From Thermoleophilia bacterium (GTDB lineage: Bacteria > Actinomycetota > Thermoleophilia > Gaiellales > JAICJC01), in assembly GCA_025927685.1 (NCBI GenBank), contig JAICKX010000005.1, positions 1-59,790 of the forward strand: a stretch of DNA of 59,790 nt, in the 5' to 3' direction. This document shows positions 24,157 to 32,512 of the stretch, piece by piece (the stretch's first letter is position 1; the number at the start of each line of letters is the position of its first letter). A program made the translations under genes and the position numbers. The notes beneath the pieces are model-generated. The model did no database searches. It was given only the letters and a program-made list of their open reading frames with translations, and had not been told where the DNA came from.

Positions 24157-24466
24157 CTAACGGCGGGTAGCCGATCCGGAGTCACCGCTGCCGCCGGTGA
24201 CGAGCGTGTAGTCCCACGAGTAGGAGCCCGTGCCGAGCGTCAGCGAGAGGATGCCGTCGCGACCGGGGGCCCGCCGCCGTCTCGGTAGACGTGGTAGCCG
24301 GTGATGCCCGTGGTGCCCGGCGCGTCCCAGGTGAGGTCGATCTCGTCGGCCGAGACGCCGGTCGCGCTCAGGTTGGAGGGCGGGTCGATCGTCGAGACCG
24401 TCTGGGCGGTGAGCGAGAGGTTGTCGGCCGCCAGCGTGTTGACGGAGGCGGCGTTCTTCTGGATCT
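24157..24466 (-). pseudogene. Decayed, internally deleted copy of the downstream metallophosphoesterase gene
   Basis: The minus strand reads IQKNAASVNTLAADNLSLTA, then TVSTIDPPSNLSATGVSADE and on through a half fibronectin type III domain (LTWDAPGTTGITGYHVYRDG), matching the intact gene at 24568-26262. At about 24255 it jumps, with a frameshift, to GILSLTLGTGSYSWDY and the final GGSGDSGS tail. The whole phosphoesterase domain is missing, and the signal peptide and N-terminal domain are replaced by promoter-like sequence. The copies differ at many bases, so this is an old paralogue that has decayed rather than a fresh duplication. The 110-aa open frame over it is not a normal protein. Confidence 0.8.
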
Positions 24467-24489
24467 ACGAGCGCTGGGGAACCTGTCAA
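24462..24489 (-). promoter_or_regulatory. Relic promoter TTGACA-N16-TAGATC of the decayed copy
   Basis: TTGACAGGTTCCCCAG here resembles TTGACAGGTTCTCCCAG at the promoter of the intact gene (26388 downward), so the promoter was duplicated together with the gene. It may now serve the sulfotransferase-like gene starting at 24140. Confidence 0.5.
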
Positions 24490-24529
24490 TCCTTCGCCGC
24501 CCGATGCATCGCCGCGGACGCCACACGTC

Positions 24530-24559
24530 GAGTGCGCCGGCCCGGAGGCCGGCGCACTC
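24530..24559 (-). terminator. Hairpin after the metallophosphoesterase gene
   Basis: A perfect 12-bp inverted repeat, GAGTGCGCCGGC with GCCGGCGCACTC, with a 6-nt loop, lies 9 nt after the stop of the minus-strand gene. There is no T-run, so it may be a U-tract-free terminator or an mRNA 3'-end stabiliser. Confidence 0.6.
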
Positions 24560-24567
24560 GCTCGCGC

Positions 24568-26262
24568 TCAGTGGCAGGTGTCGCTGCCGGAGTCGCCGCT
24601 CCCGCCGGTGATCAGCCGGTAGTCCCAGGAGTAGCTGCCGGTGCCCAGCGTCAGCGCCAGGATGCCGTAGCCGGTCTTCCTGACCTGCGAGCCGGCGATC
24701 GGGGTCTTGGTCCCGAACGCTCCCTGGCTCTCGCCGCCGATGCCGGCGATGATCTCGCGCATCCCGGTCCCGTCGGCGACCGGCTGGCCGTTCGCGTTCA
24801 GGTCGGCGAACCGCTCGTAGTGGTGGAAGTGGCCGTTCAGGACGAGGTCGGCACCCGCGTCGTGCAGGGCCGCCCACATCGGGCGGGTCTCCGCAACGCC
24901 GCCGCCCCCGGTCGTCGACCAGGACGCCTGGTGCCAGAACGCGAGCGTGCAGGCGTTCGGGTGGGCGGCGAGGTCGTTCAGGAGCCAGTTCATCTGGGGC
25001 GAGCCGGTCCCGCAGCCGCCCGCGTTCGTGCAGTTCGCGTTGAGCGAGATGAGGTGCCAGCTTCCGAGATCGAAGCTGTAGTAGCCCTTCCCGTTCACAC
25101 CGTGCGCCTCCGGCACGCCGTGGTTCTGGAAGTACGTGTAGTAGCCGGAGCCCTTCGGCAGACAGGACTCGCCGAAGCTGCTCGTCCCCTGGAGCTCGTG
25201 GTTTCCGATCGCCGGCTCGGTCTTCGAGGCGAACCTGCCCCAGCTGGCGTCGTAGCTGGCGTTGAAGGCGGCCAGGGAACCGCAGTCGTACTGGAGGTCG
25301 CCGAGCGCCAGCACCTTGTCGTACGAGCCGGCGACCACGAGATCCGACGTCGCCTTCTGCATGCACACGGAGCCGTTGCCGTTCCCGTTGTTGTAGCCGG
25401 GCTCATCGGGGTGGCAGGCGATGTCGCCGGCCGCGGCGACGGACACGCTGCCGCCGCCCCCGGAGGTCGCGGCCGAGGCCTGGTTCGACGGGTCGGACTC
25501 GTCGCTGCCGTCGGTCGCCGTCACCGTGTAGGTGTACGTGGTGCCGGCGTTCAGGCCGGTGTCGGCGTACGCCGTCGTCGGGGCGTCAACCGTGGCCACG
25601 GGAGTCCCGCCGCCGTTGCGGTAGACGTTGTAGCCCGTGACCCCGGCGGTCGAAGATGCGTCCCAGGTCAGGTCGATCTCGTCTGCCGACACGCCGGTCG
25701 CCTGCAGGTTGGACGGCGCGTCGATGGTCGTGATCGTCTGGGTCGTGAGCGACAGGTTGTCGGTCACGAACGAGTTGCCGGAGACGGCGTTCTTCTGGAT
25801 CACCGAGAAGGTGAGGGAGGCGCCGTCGTGGGCCACCGTGTACGCGAGCTGGGGCAGCGTCTGCCAGGCGCCGGTGCCGTTGATGCAGGAGGTCTTGGTC
25901 GCCGACCCGCTGGTGCTGTCCTCCTTGATCTTGAGGCACACCGACTTCCCGGAGACGGCGTTGATGCGGCCGTCGGCGAGATAGACCGCGCCGGCGACCG
26001 CGTTCGTCACCGGCGGCGTGGGCTTGGTGATGATGCCGTACGTCGTGGCGGTGCCCGAACGCGCCGCCCGCGCACCGAAGCCGCCCCCGTCGCCGGCCAC
26101 GAGCGAGAGCGTCGCGCTCTGGCCCTTCCAGCCGGTGAGCGAGCCGCTGCCGGAGCCCTCGAAGGTGCCGTTCGGCAGCAGGTTCGTGGAGTCGGCCAGG
26201 GCCGACGACCCCAGCATCAAGAGCGACGCCAGAAGGGTCGCCAAGACGATTCGTGTGCGCAT
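24568..26262 (-). CDS. Secreted metallophosphoesterase with fibronectin type III domain
   Basis: A 564-aa exported protein. It has a signal peptide (residues 1-23, ending SSALA-D) and an N-terminal jelly-roll-like domain (LLPNGTFEGSGSGSLTGW, about 25-175) that looks like a carbohydrate-binding module. A fibronectin type III domain follows (about 180-265, PSNLQATGVSADEIDLTWDA...TYTYTVTATDGSD). The calcineurin-like phosphatase domain comes last, with AAAGDIAC, LALGDLQYD, AIGNHEL, FWHQASW and LNGHFHHYERF. The layout is that of secreted purple-acid-phosphatase relatives. Substrate unknown. Its own promoter lies about 100 nt upstream, and AGGGGGA provides a ribosome-binding site. Confidence 0.87.
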   Translation of the reverse strand: MRTRIVLATLLASLLMLGSSALADSTNLLPNGTFEGSGSGSLTGWKGQSATLSLVAGDGGGFGARAARSGTATTYGIITKPTPPVTNAVAGAVYLADGRINAVSGKSVCLKIKEDSTSGSATKTSCINGTGAWQTLPQLAYTVAHDGASLTFSVIQKNAVSGNSFVTDNLSLTTQTITTIDAPSNLQATGVSADEIDLTWDASSTAGVTGYNVYRNGGGTPVATVDAPTTAYADTGLNAGTTYTYTVTATDGSDESDPSNQASAATSGGGGSVSVAAAGDIACHPDEPGYNNGNGNGSVCMQKATSDLVVAGSYDKVLALGDLQYDCGSLAAFNASYDASWGRFASKTEPAIGNHELQGTSSFGESCLPKGSGYYTYFQNHGVPEAHGVNGKGYYSFDLGSWHLISLNANCTNAGGCGTGSPQMNWLLNDLAAHPNACTLAFWHQASWSTTGGGGVAETRPMWAALHDAGADLVLNGHFHHYERFADLNANGQPVADGTGMREIIAGIGGESQGAFGTKTPIAGSQVRKTGYGILALTLGTGSYSWDYRLITGGSGDSGSDTCH

Positions 26263-26359
26263 CTACCCGTCCCCCTGAAGTTCAGTCGTACGTCACGGGA
26301 CGGGCAGGGCCGCCCCCTCGGCGCAGGTCTACGTCCCGCTCCTTGCGCACCTGCGCGCA

Positions 26360-26388
26360 AGGGTACGGTGCCTGGGAGAACCTGTCAA
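26360..26388 (-). promoter_or_regulatory. Promoter TTGACA-N17-TACCCT of the secreted metallophosphoesterase
   Basis: A consensus -35 (26388-26383) and TACCCT (26365-26360) at 17-nt spacing on the minus strand. The -35 overlaps the stop codon region of the sulfotransferase gene before it, so the phosphoesterase is separately transcribed although all genes point the same way. Untranslated leader of about 90 nt. Confidence 0.65.
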
Positions 26389-27245
26389 GCGCCGCCGTCC
26401 TCGGCGTAGAGGTCGCGGACCTCGGGCTTGATGCGGCGCTTGATCGCCGACGGCCACGTGTACGTGACCCGTCCCCACGTCCGGTAGCGGTGGTTCGCCC
26501 GGGCAAACCGCTCGAGCTCGTCTGCGAAGCCGTCCTCGGCGGCGATCCGGGTGTCCATGATCTGCTGTGCGTGCTCGTAGAGCTGCATGTCGAGCCAATT
26601 GGCGCGCTCGAGGAGCTCGCGCTGGGGCGGCGTCAGCTCGGCCCGCGAGCGCGAGACGTTGCGGCTCACGTAGCGCACGTCGCGCCAGTCGAACGTCCGC
26701 CGGAGCAGGAGGAGCGATTCGTCGAAGCGCTCGGTGATTCCGAACCACGAGAAGTGCTCGTCGAGGTTCCGCTTTGCGACCTCGAGCATCTCCTCGGTGC
26801 ACTCGCCGACGGGCGTGCCCAGGTCGCCGGCGATCGCTCGCGTCTGGCTGTTGTCCATCTCGAACGAGATCCTGCTCGCGACGTACTCCTCGAGCGTGAG
26901 GTCCTTCACGGCCTCGTGGTGGTGGTGCGACGGGATCCGCTGGACATAGCGGTACTGCGAGAAGGCGAGCTTCACCGGATGGCGGAGCATCGTGATGTAG
27001 GTGCAGGGGCGCGGCACGCCCTCGTGCAGGCCGTACACGGTGTGGCCCATGATCAGCCGCGGCCGCACCCGGTCCTCCGCGGGGAGGCGCGCGAAGTCGG
27101 CGATCGTGTCCGTCCGCGGCCGGCGACGGGCGCGGACGGTCAGCGTCTGGGAGGAGGGGAACTGGCGCTTCAGCACCTGCCGCAGCGTCGATCCGGCCGT
27201 CTTGCCGATGTGCAGGAAGATGACAGTGCGGTCGTCGCCGGTCAT
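26385..27245 (-). CDS. Sulfotransferase family protein (6, heparan-sulfate 2-O type)
   Basis: A 286-aa Sulfotransfer_2 protein, paralogue of the gene at 22521. Its P-loop is VIFLHIGKTAGSTLRQVL, then IMGHTVYGLHEGVPRPCTYI, the 3'-phosphate site YITMLRHPVKLAFSQYRYV, and ISFEMDNSQTRAIAGDLGTP. The His cluster SHHHHEA near the middle is not in the paralogue. The ATG at 27245 overlaps the upstream stop as ATGA. It is the last gene of the operon that begins at 34176, so it is made together with the polymer-assembly proteins, which argues for a polysaccharide or its lipid-linked repeat as acceptor. Confidence 0.86.
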   Translation of the reverse strand: MTGDDRTVIFLHIGKTAGSTLRQVLKRQFPSSQTLTVRARRRPRTDTIADFARLPAEDRVRPRLIMGHTVYGLHEGVPRPCTYITMLRHPVKLAFSQYRYVQRIPSHHHHEAVKDLTLEEYVASRISFEMDNSQTRAIAGDLGTPVGECTEEMLEVAKRNLDEHFSWFGITERFDESLLLLRRTFDWRDVRYVSRNVSRSRAELTPPQRELLERANWLDMQLYEHAQQIMDTRIAAEDGFADELERFARANHRYRTWGRVTYTWPSAIKRRIKPEVRDLYAEDGGA

Positions 27246-28222
27246 CTGCCCGACGCCGGGTTCGGGTGCGAGGGCGAGCCGGCCGTCTCCGGTGCCCGCG
27301 GAGCGCTCAGGTTCCAAGGGGTCCTCCTCTGCGTGTACCCATACAGTCTGCGGGCGGCATCCGAAGCGAGCAAGGCCCCGCCGGTGCGAATCGACGACAG
27401 CTCGTGCTCGATCTCGGCCGCGTCGTAGCCCATCGCCCCCATCCGGTCCGGCCCGACGAACCGCAGATATCCGGCGCACCAGCGCTTCCGCAGCGGGTTG
27501 CGCATGGTCTCGCGCCAGCGGCTGACGGACTCCTCGGTCACCGTGTCGTAGCGCTTGCGCCCGGTGCGGTCGCCCATCCGTCCGGCCAGGTCGACCTCGG
27601 TGAACCGCGTCGCCGTGTCGCCGGCGGGCGGGAGGTCCAGGAACTCGAAGATGCCGGCGGTCACGCCCTCGGGGTCGGCCACGAGGTCCTCGTAGCGGAT
27701 CGAGCGCGCGCGGGGGTCGTTCCGGGCCTGCGCGGCGACCAGCCGGTCGAGCCCTCCGTAGAGGTCGACGCCGTAGCGGTCGATGTTCCAGTGGCCGCGG
27801 CCGAACGAGTCGACCACCGAGGCCGCCACGGCGAGCGGATGGCGCCACAGGAACACGAACCGCGCGCCGGGGAAGAGCTCCATGATCTCGTCCACGACCA
27901 GGTGGTAGCGCGGCGTCTTGTCGACGAACCAGGTCGCGCCGCCGGCCGCCTGCTCGTACAGCGCGAGCACCGTCCGCCGCACCTCCTCGAGGTAGGCGGC
28001 GCGGCCGCCGGGGAGGACGTCGCAGAAGTCGTGCAGCGCCCGGGCGGCGGTGCGGTGGCCGTACTCGGCCTGCGCGTCGTACGGCCGAAGCGCGTAGAGC
28101 TGCGGGAGGAGGATCCACGGCTCGGACGACGTGGCCACCTCGGGGTGCGTCGCCAGCATCCGCTGGAGCAGCGTCGAGCCGCTCCTCGGGAGCGACAGCA
28201 CGAAGAGGGGGCGGACGCTCAT
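27242..28222 (-). CDS. Sulfotransferase family protein (7, Sulfotransfer_3 type)
   Basis: A 326-aa protein. The P-loop is LFVLSLPRSGSTLLQRML at about residues 6-23, followed by EPWILLPQLYALRP, TWFVDKTPRYHLVVDEIMELFPGARFVFLWRHPLAVAASVV (3'-phosphate Arg/Ser) and IRYEDLVADPEGV. This layout is typical of bacterial sulfotransferases near cell-surface gene clusters. The ATG at 28222 overlaps the glycosyltransferase stop as ATGA. The C-terminal tail after residue 300 is Arg/Pro-rich and probably disordered. The acceptor is unknown. Confidence 0.86.
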   Translation of the reverse strand: MSVRPLFVLSLPRSGSTLLQRMLATHPEVATSSEPWILLPQLYALRPYDAQAEYGHRTAARALHDFCDVLPGGRAAYLEEVRRTVLALYEQAAGGATWFVDKTPRYHLVVDEIMELFPGARFVFLWRHPLAVAASVVDSFGRGHWNIDRYGVDLYGGLDRLVAAQARNDPRARSIRYEDLVADPEGVTAGIFEFLDLPPAGDTATRFTEVDLAGRMGDRTGRKRYDTVTEESVSRWRETMRNPLRKRWCAGYLRFVGPDRMGAMGYDAAEIEHELSSIRTGGALLASDAARRLYGYTQRRTPWNLSAPRAPETAGSPSHPNPASGR

Positions 28223-29118
28223 GCCACCGCCGGATAGCAGGCGACGCGCACGCGCTCCCAGTCGCGGGCGGCGTCGTCCGACCGGAACCAGCGCAGGTCG
28301 GCGCCGTGGACGCGCTTCCCCCGCGCCTGCCGGGTGTACGCCCCGTCGGCCACCTTCAGGAGGCCGTGGGCGATGTGGCCGGCCCGGCGCATGCGCATCG
28401 CGCCGTAGCGGTCGCGCACCATGTCGTACTCGCGCCCGAAGCCGTCGCCCCGGTTCAGGCGCTGGAAGAACCCGCGCCGCTCGGTCGCGGTGACGCGGGT
28501 GTCGTGGGCCCGGAAGACGCCGATGGGCGCCTCGACGAAGCGGAACCCGGCTCCCTCTCGGAGGAGGCGCAGGTACAGGTCCCAGTCCATCATCCGCCGC
28601 ATCTGGACGTCGATCGGGTCGGCACCGAGCGCCGACGTGCGGACGATCGACGAGACCGTGCTGATGAAGCATCCGTACGAGCGCAGCACGAACGGCGAGA
28701 ACCGGTGCTGCGGCAGGAGGCGCGTGAGCCGGCCGTCGCCGTCGGAGAAGAGCGTGTCGCCGTAGACCACGTCCGCTCCCGTCCGGTCGCCCTCGCGCAC
28801 GAGCGCGGCGAGGCCGCCGGGCAGGTAGAACTCGTCGGCGTTCAGCCACGCGATCCAGCGCCCACGAGCACGGGCGATGCCGCGGTTCAGGGCGTCGGAC
28901 TGGCCCTCGTCGGGCTCGGAGCTCCAGTCGACCGCGTTGCCCAGGTCCTGGAGGAGCTCGACGGTCCCGTCGGTCGAGCCGCCGTCCTGGATCACGTGCT
29001 CGACGGTGATGCCGCGCTGCGCAGCCACGCTGTCGATGGCGTCCCGCAGGTAGTGCGCATAGCCGTAGGACGGCGTCACCACGCTGACGTCGGGCACCGG
29101 CTGCCCCTCGGATGGCAT
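28219..29118 (-). CDS. Family 2 glycosyltransferase
   Basis: A 299-aa GT-A-fold enzyme. It starts with VSVVTPSYGYAHYLRDAIDSV and has HVIQDGGSTDGTVELL (nucleotide-binding Asp). The metal-binding motif reads WLNADEFYLPG, DAD-like with Asn-Ala-Asp, and SSEPDEGQSDALNRGIARARG precedes it. RMMDWDLYLRLLREGAGFRF carries the likely catalytic Asp. It adds one sugar to the growing lipid-linked repeat in the cytoplasm. The ATG at 29118 lies 8 nt after the polymerase-like gene's stop. Donor and acceptor are not predictable. Confidence 0.9.
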   Translation of the reverse strand: MPSEGQPVPDVSVVTPSYGYAHYLRDAIDSVAAQRGITVEHVIQDGGSTDGTVELLQDLGNAVDWSSEPDEGQSDALNRGIARARGRWIAWLNADEFYLPGGLAALVREGDRTGADVVYGDTLFSDGDGRLTRLLPQHRFSPFVLRSYGCFISTVSSIVRTSALGADPIDVQMRRMMDWDLYLRLLREGAGFRFVEAPIGVFRAHDTRVTATERRGFFQRLNRGDGFGREYDMVRDRYGAMRMRRAGHIAHGLLKVADGAYTRQARGKRVHGADLRWFRSDDAARDWERVRVACYPAVA

Positions 29119-29126
29119 CGGCGTCG

Positions 29127-30488
29127 TCAGGGGGCCGGGTCCGTGGTGAGCCGGGACCGCCAGCCGGGGGGATAGGCCATCGCGATCAGGCTGAAGATCA
29201 GGATGCCCTTCTCCCAGGTGCTGAACGCCCAGGGGTAGACGGTGCAGATGACGACGAAGTTCCCGAGCAGGAACGCCCCGCCGCCGAAGGCGAGGAGGTC
29301 CGAGATCCGTCCCCGGCGCCGGCGGCGCCAGATGTCGCGGAAGAGGACGAAATACGTGGCGAAGAAGATGATGAGGCCGAGGATGCCGAACTTGATCCAC
29401 ACCTCGATCGGGGCGTTGTGCACCATCCCGGCGTCGCCCTTCCAGGTCGCCGACCGGGTCGGGTGGTAGAGGACGCCCGCGCCGAGCCCGGTGACGGGGT
29501 TGGCCCGGACCTGGTCCCAGCCGTCCAGGATGTCGTCGATATGCCCCTGGTTCGTCGTGGCGTAGACGTTCTCGGCCCGGGTCTGGGTGGGATCGAGGCT
29601 GGCGAGGCGGCTGCCCCAGTCGAGGGCGGACCAGGTCGCGACGACCGTGATGATCCCGACGACGCCGACGGCCGCGATCGAGGCGAGGTAGCGCCGGCGG
29701 TTGGCGCCAGAGAGCATGACGAACGCCGCGAACACGGTGGCCAGCTCGACCCAGGCATACCGCCGGAACGCGAGGATGACCACGGCCGTCCCGACGATGA
29801 TGCCGGCCATCCACAGGAACCGTGTTCGCCGCGTTCTGAGCATCGCCATCGAGATCCCGACGGCGGCGACCATGAACTCCAGCGTGGCGTGGTCGCCGCT
29901 GGTCGTCCGCCCGTAGAAGGCGATCTCGCCCCCGCCCTTGGCGTAGTTCATCAGCTGGTCGACGCCGTAGACCGCCATGATGGCGACGAAGATCTGGGCG
30001 AACCGGAAGCAGTCGCGCTCGGTCTGGAGGATCGTCGACCAGAGGCCGAAGGCGAACAGGAGGCCGATCGCCAGGTAGCGCCAGTCGCCGAACGGGCTCG
30101 GTGTGGAGTTCAGGAGCCCGACTGCGACGCCCAGCGTCACGGCCACGACGCCGAGCCCGATGAGCCACGCCGTGCGCGTGTGGAGGTGCATGCGCCGCGA
30201 CGAGAGCCGCGCCACGGCGCCGATGTAGGCGAAGCCGATCACGGCCAGGTCGCCGGGCGTGAGCTGGCCGAACTTCTGCTGGTCCCACCAGGAGGGCCCG
30301 TAGTTCGTGATGGTGCCGTTGCGGATCGCGAACCGGACGCCGGGATCGGCGGTCCGCGAGTGGAAGTAGATCGCCGTGAAGATGATGAACGCGGCGAAGC
30401 ACCAGCCCGCAAAGCGGGCGATGTCGGCGGGCTCCGTCGTCGCCGAGACCGGGCGGGCGGTCGGCCGGCGGTCGAGGGCGACGCTCAT
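29127..30488 (-). CDS. O-antigen ligase/polymerase-like membrane protein (Wzy-type)
   Basis: A 453-aa integral membrane protein with about 10-12 hydrophobic spans (for example FAGWCFAAFIIFTAIYF, TAWLIGLGVVAVTLGVAVGLL, FGILGLIIFFATYFVLF). A large loop of roughly 70 residues before the last spans holds NPVTGLGAGVLYHPTRSATWKGDAGMVHNAPIEVWIKFGI, which matches the O-antigen ligase/Wzy family signature (the G-x-G...H-N region). In a Gram-positive-type cell lacking LPS it is more likely a Wzy polymerase for a surface polysaccharide or a ligase to another carrier. The ATG at 30488 overlaps the preceding gene as ATGA. Confidence 0.85.
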   Translation of the reverse strand: MSVALDRRPTARPVSATTEPADIARFAGWCFAAFIIFTAIYFHSRTADPGVRFAIRNGTITNYGPSWWDQQKFGQLTPGDLAVIGFAYIGAVARLSSRRMHLHTRTAWLIGLGVVAVTLGVAVGLLNSTPSPFGDWRYLAIGLLFAFGLWSTILQTERDCFRFAQIFVAIMAVYGVDQLMNYAKGGGEIAFYGRTTSGDHATLEFMVAAVGISMAMLRTRRTRFLWMAGIIVGTAVVILAFRRYAWVELATVFAAFVMLSGANRRRYLASIAAVGVVGIITVVATWSALDWGSRLASLDPTQTRAENVYATTNQGHIDDILDGWDQVRANPVTGLGAGVLYHPTRSATWKGDAGMVHNAPIEVWIKFGILGLIIFFATYFVLFRDIWRRRRRGRISDLLAFGGGAFLLGNFVVICTVYPWAFSTWEKGILIFSLIAMAYPPGWRSRLTTDPAP

Positions 30489-31705
30489 CCGCCGACTCCC
30501 GTCGAGACCGGGGCGGCCGCCGGCGTTCCGGGACGGGCCGGGGTGTAGATCTCGAGCAGCCGCTCGACCGTGGCGCGCGGCGTCAGGGCGCGCTCGTACT
30601 CGCGGCGGGCCCCCTCCCCGAGCCGGCGCGCCTCCGCGAGGTCGCCGGCAAGGCGGCGCAGGGCCGCGGCGAGGCCGTCGGCATCCTCCGGCTCGAACAG
30701 GATGCCCGTCGCGCCGTCGTGCACGATCTCGGCGAGGCTCCCGAGCCGCGATGCGACCACCGGGATGCCCAGGGCGTACGCCTCGGCCACGATGCGGGGG
30801 AAGACCTCGTACCACCGGGACGGGACGATGAGCGCGCGGGCCTCGCCGAGGATGCGAAGGCCGTCGGCGCGTGGCAGCTGTCCGGTGAGCTCGACCCCGG
30901 CCAGCGATTCGGCGCGCCGGCGCAGGTCGGCCTCGAGCTCGCCTGATCCGACCACGCGGAGCCGCTCGCCGCCGTCCGGGAACGCCCGCCCCCAAGCGTC
31001 GAGCAGCAGGTCGACGCCCTTCTCCGGGTACAGCCGCGAGAGACACAGAAAGCCACCGCCGTACTCCGGCTCGGGCCGGCCGGGGTCGGGCGCCGTGTTG
31101 TACTTGACGGTGATCCGCTCGCCCGGCCAGCCGGCCTTCACGTAGCGGCTGCGCGCGAACTCCGACGGCGTGATGTAGGTGTCCACCGCCGAGCTCCACG
31201 TGCCGATCGCCGAGTGGAACGCGTCCTTCACGGCGATCGGGAGCGTCGCGGTCCGCGAGGAGCGGTAGCAGCCGTGGACGACGGCCGGCACCGGCGCCCG
31301 GCCCAGGCAGTCCTCGCACACGCGCCCGTCGCGCAGGAACGTCGCCGCCGGGCACAGCGGCCGGAAGTTGTGCAGCGTCTGGACGACGCGCACACCTTCG
31401 CCGTGGGCCGCCCGCAGCGCCGCGGGGCTGAGGAGCGGGAACGTGTTGTGGAAGTGCACGACGTCGGGCCTGAAGCCCCTGACCGCGCGCCGCACCGTCC
31501 GCGCACCGTCGCGCGACCACACCACCCGGCCCGGGAGGGTCAGGCGCTTGGCGGCGGGCCAGCCGGCGATGTCGTCGCTCTCGGCGGTCAGGAGCTCGAC
31601 CACGACTCCGGCGTCGCGGAGGAGCGCGGTCTCCTCCTCGACCACGGCGTTCTCACCGCTGGGCTGGGCGCTCCGGTAGCGGTTGTGCACGACCAGGACG
31701 CGCAT
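30485..31705 (-). CDS. Family 4 glycosyltransferase
   Basis: A 406-aa GT-B enzyme. The N-terminal domain starts MRVLVVHNRYRSAQPSGENAVVEEE, which in this family recurs in polysaccharide loci, with DVVHFHNTFPLLSPAAL and QTLHNFRPLCPAATFLRDG. The C-terminal domain has FLCLSRLYPEKGVDLLLDAW and the donor-binding PSRWYEVFPRIVAEAYALGIPVVAS with the E-x7-E motif. A Cys pair (CEDC) sits in the acceptor domain. It transfers a sugar from a nucleotide donor to the lipid-linked intermediate. It starts at 31705, 3 nt after the stop of the WecB-type gene. Confidence 0.92.
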   Translation of the reverse strand: MRVLVVHNRYRSAQPSGENAVVEEETALLRDAGVVVELLTAESDDIAGWPAAKRLTLPGRVVWSRDGARTVRRAVRGFRPDVVHFHNTFPLLSPAALRAAHGEGVRVVQTLHNFRPLCPAATFLRDGRVCEDCLGRAPVPAVVHGCYRSSRTATLPIAVKDAFHSAIGTWSSAVDTYITPSEFARSRYVKAGWPGERITVKYNTAPDPGRPEPEYGGGFLCLSRLYPEKGVDLLLDAWGRAFPDGGERLRVVGSGELEADLRRRAESLAGVELTGQLPRADGLRILGEARALIVPSRWYEVFPRIVAEAYALGIPVVASRLGSLAEIVHDGATGILFEPEDADGLAAALRRLAGDLAEARRLGEGARREYERALTPRATVERLLEIYTPARPGTPAAAPVSTGVGG

Positions 31706-31708
31706 GCA

Positions 31709-32512
31709 TCACCGGGACGGCCGGCCCGCGCCGACCGTGTCGCGGGTCACCTCGGCGATCGTGCTGGCGATGAAGAGCGTGTTCGCCGCCGCGTACCTGG
31801 GCGCGAGCTTGAGCGGGTCGTGCACCATGCGATGCACCCACTCGAGGCCCGAGTCCTGCATCCACATGGGAGCGCGAGGGCGGTTGCCGGAGATGAAGTC
31901 GAACGCCGCGCCGACGCCCATGGCGAGCACGGCGCCGAGGTCGGGCGAGAGCCGGTGCATCCACAGGTCCTGCTTGGGAGTCCCCAGGCCGACCCAGACG
32001 ATGTGGGGCGAGACGGCGGAGATCGCCGCCACCGCCTCGCGCTCCTCCGGCGCGTTCATCGCCCGGAACGGGGGCGAAGCCGTGCCGACGATCTGCGCGC
32101 CGGGGAACCGCTCGAGCAGGTTCGCCTCCAGCCGCTCCAGCACGGCGGGCGTCGCGCCGAAGAGGTAGTGGCGCAGGCCGTGCTCGCGGCCGCGGTCGAT
32201 CACGAGCGGCATCAGGTCGGGCCCGGCGATCCGCTTGGCGTGCCGGACGCCGTTTCGGCGCTGGCGCCACGCGACCGGCGCGCCGTCGGGGAAGTTCACC
32301 CACGCCTCGTGCAGGGCGTGCCGCAGGCCCGGGTCGCGCTGGGCGAGCGTCAGCCCGTGGACGCCCGTCAGGGAGGCGTATCCGCCCTGTCCGGAGAGTG
32401 CCCGCTCGATGACGGACCGGGACGCCTCGTCGAGGTCACCGGCGAACAGCTCGGTGCCCATCACGATGCACGTCGGGTGTCGGTTGCCGGTGCCCGTCAT
32501 CGCACCGGTCAT
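31709..32512 (-). CDS. WecB/TagA/CpsF family glycosyltransferase
   Basis: A 267-aa GT26 enzyme. It has the family pattern ASLTGVHGLTLAQRDPGLRHAL, NFPDGAPVAWRQRR, LFGATPAVLERLEANLLERFPGAQIVG, SPHIVWVGLGTPKQDLWMHR and VLAMGVGAAFDFISGNRPRAP, ending LEWVHRM. Members add the second sugar (ManNAc, ManNAcA or Glc) to undecaprenyl-PP-linked GlcNAc in teichoic acid, enterobacterial common antigen or capsule synthesis. So the repeat unit is likely built on an undecaprenyl carrier. The ATG at 32512 overlaps the BY-kinase stop as ATGA. The initiating phosphosugar transferase is not in this window. Confidence 0.92.
   Translation of the reverse strand: MTGAMTGTGNRHPTCIVMGTELFAGDLDEASRSVIERALSGQGGYASLTGVHGLTLAQRDPGLRHALHEAWVNFPDGAPVAWRQRRNGVRHAKRIAGPDLMPLVIDRGREHGLRHYLFGATPAVLERLEANLLERFPGAQIVGTASPPFRAMNAPEEREAVAAISAVSPHIVWVGLGTPKQDLWMHRLSPDLGAVLAMGVGAAFDFISGNRPRAPMWMQDSGLEWVHRMVHDPLKLAPRYAAANTLFIASTIAEVTRDTVGAGRPSR

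Noticed and set aside
24157-24489. 110-aa frame as an intact small gene
   Set aside because: Most of it is an out-of-frame reading of a fibronectin domain; only the last 30 residues match the neighbour's C-terminus. It is treated as a pseudogene.
28222-28849. N-terminal extension of the sulfotransferase at 27242
   Set aside because: It reads through the GT2 gene in another frame. The family P-loop starts six residues after the ATG at 28222.
29112-30548. 478-aa plus-strand frame
   Set aside because: It is antisense to the polymerase-like gene and is of low complexity (Arg, Gly, Asp, Ala).
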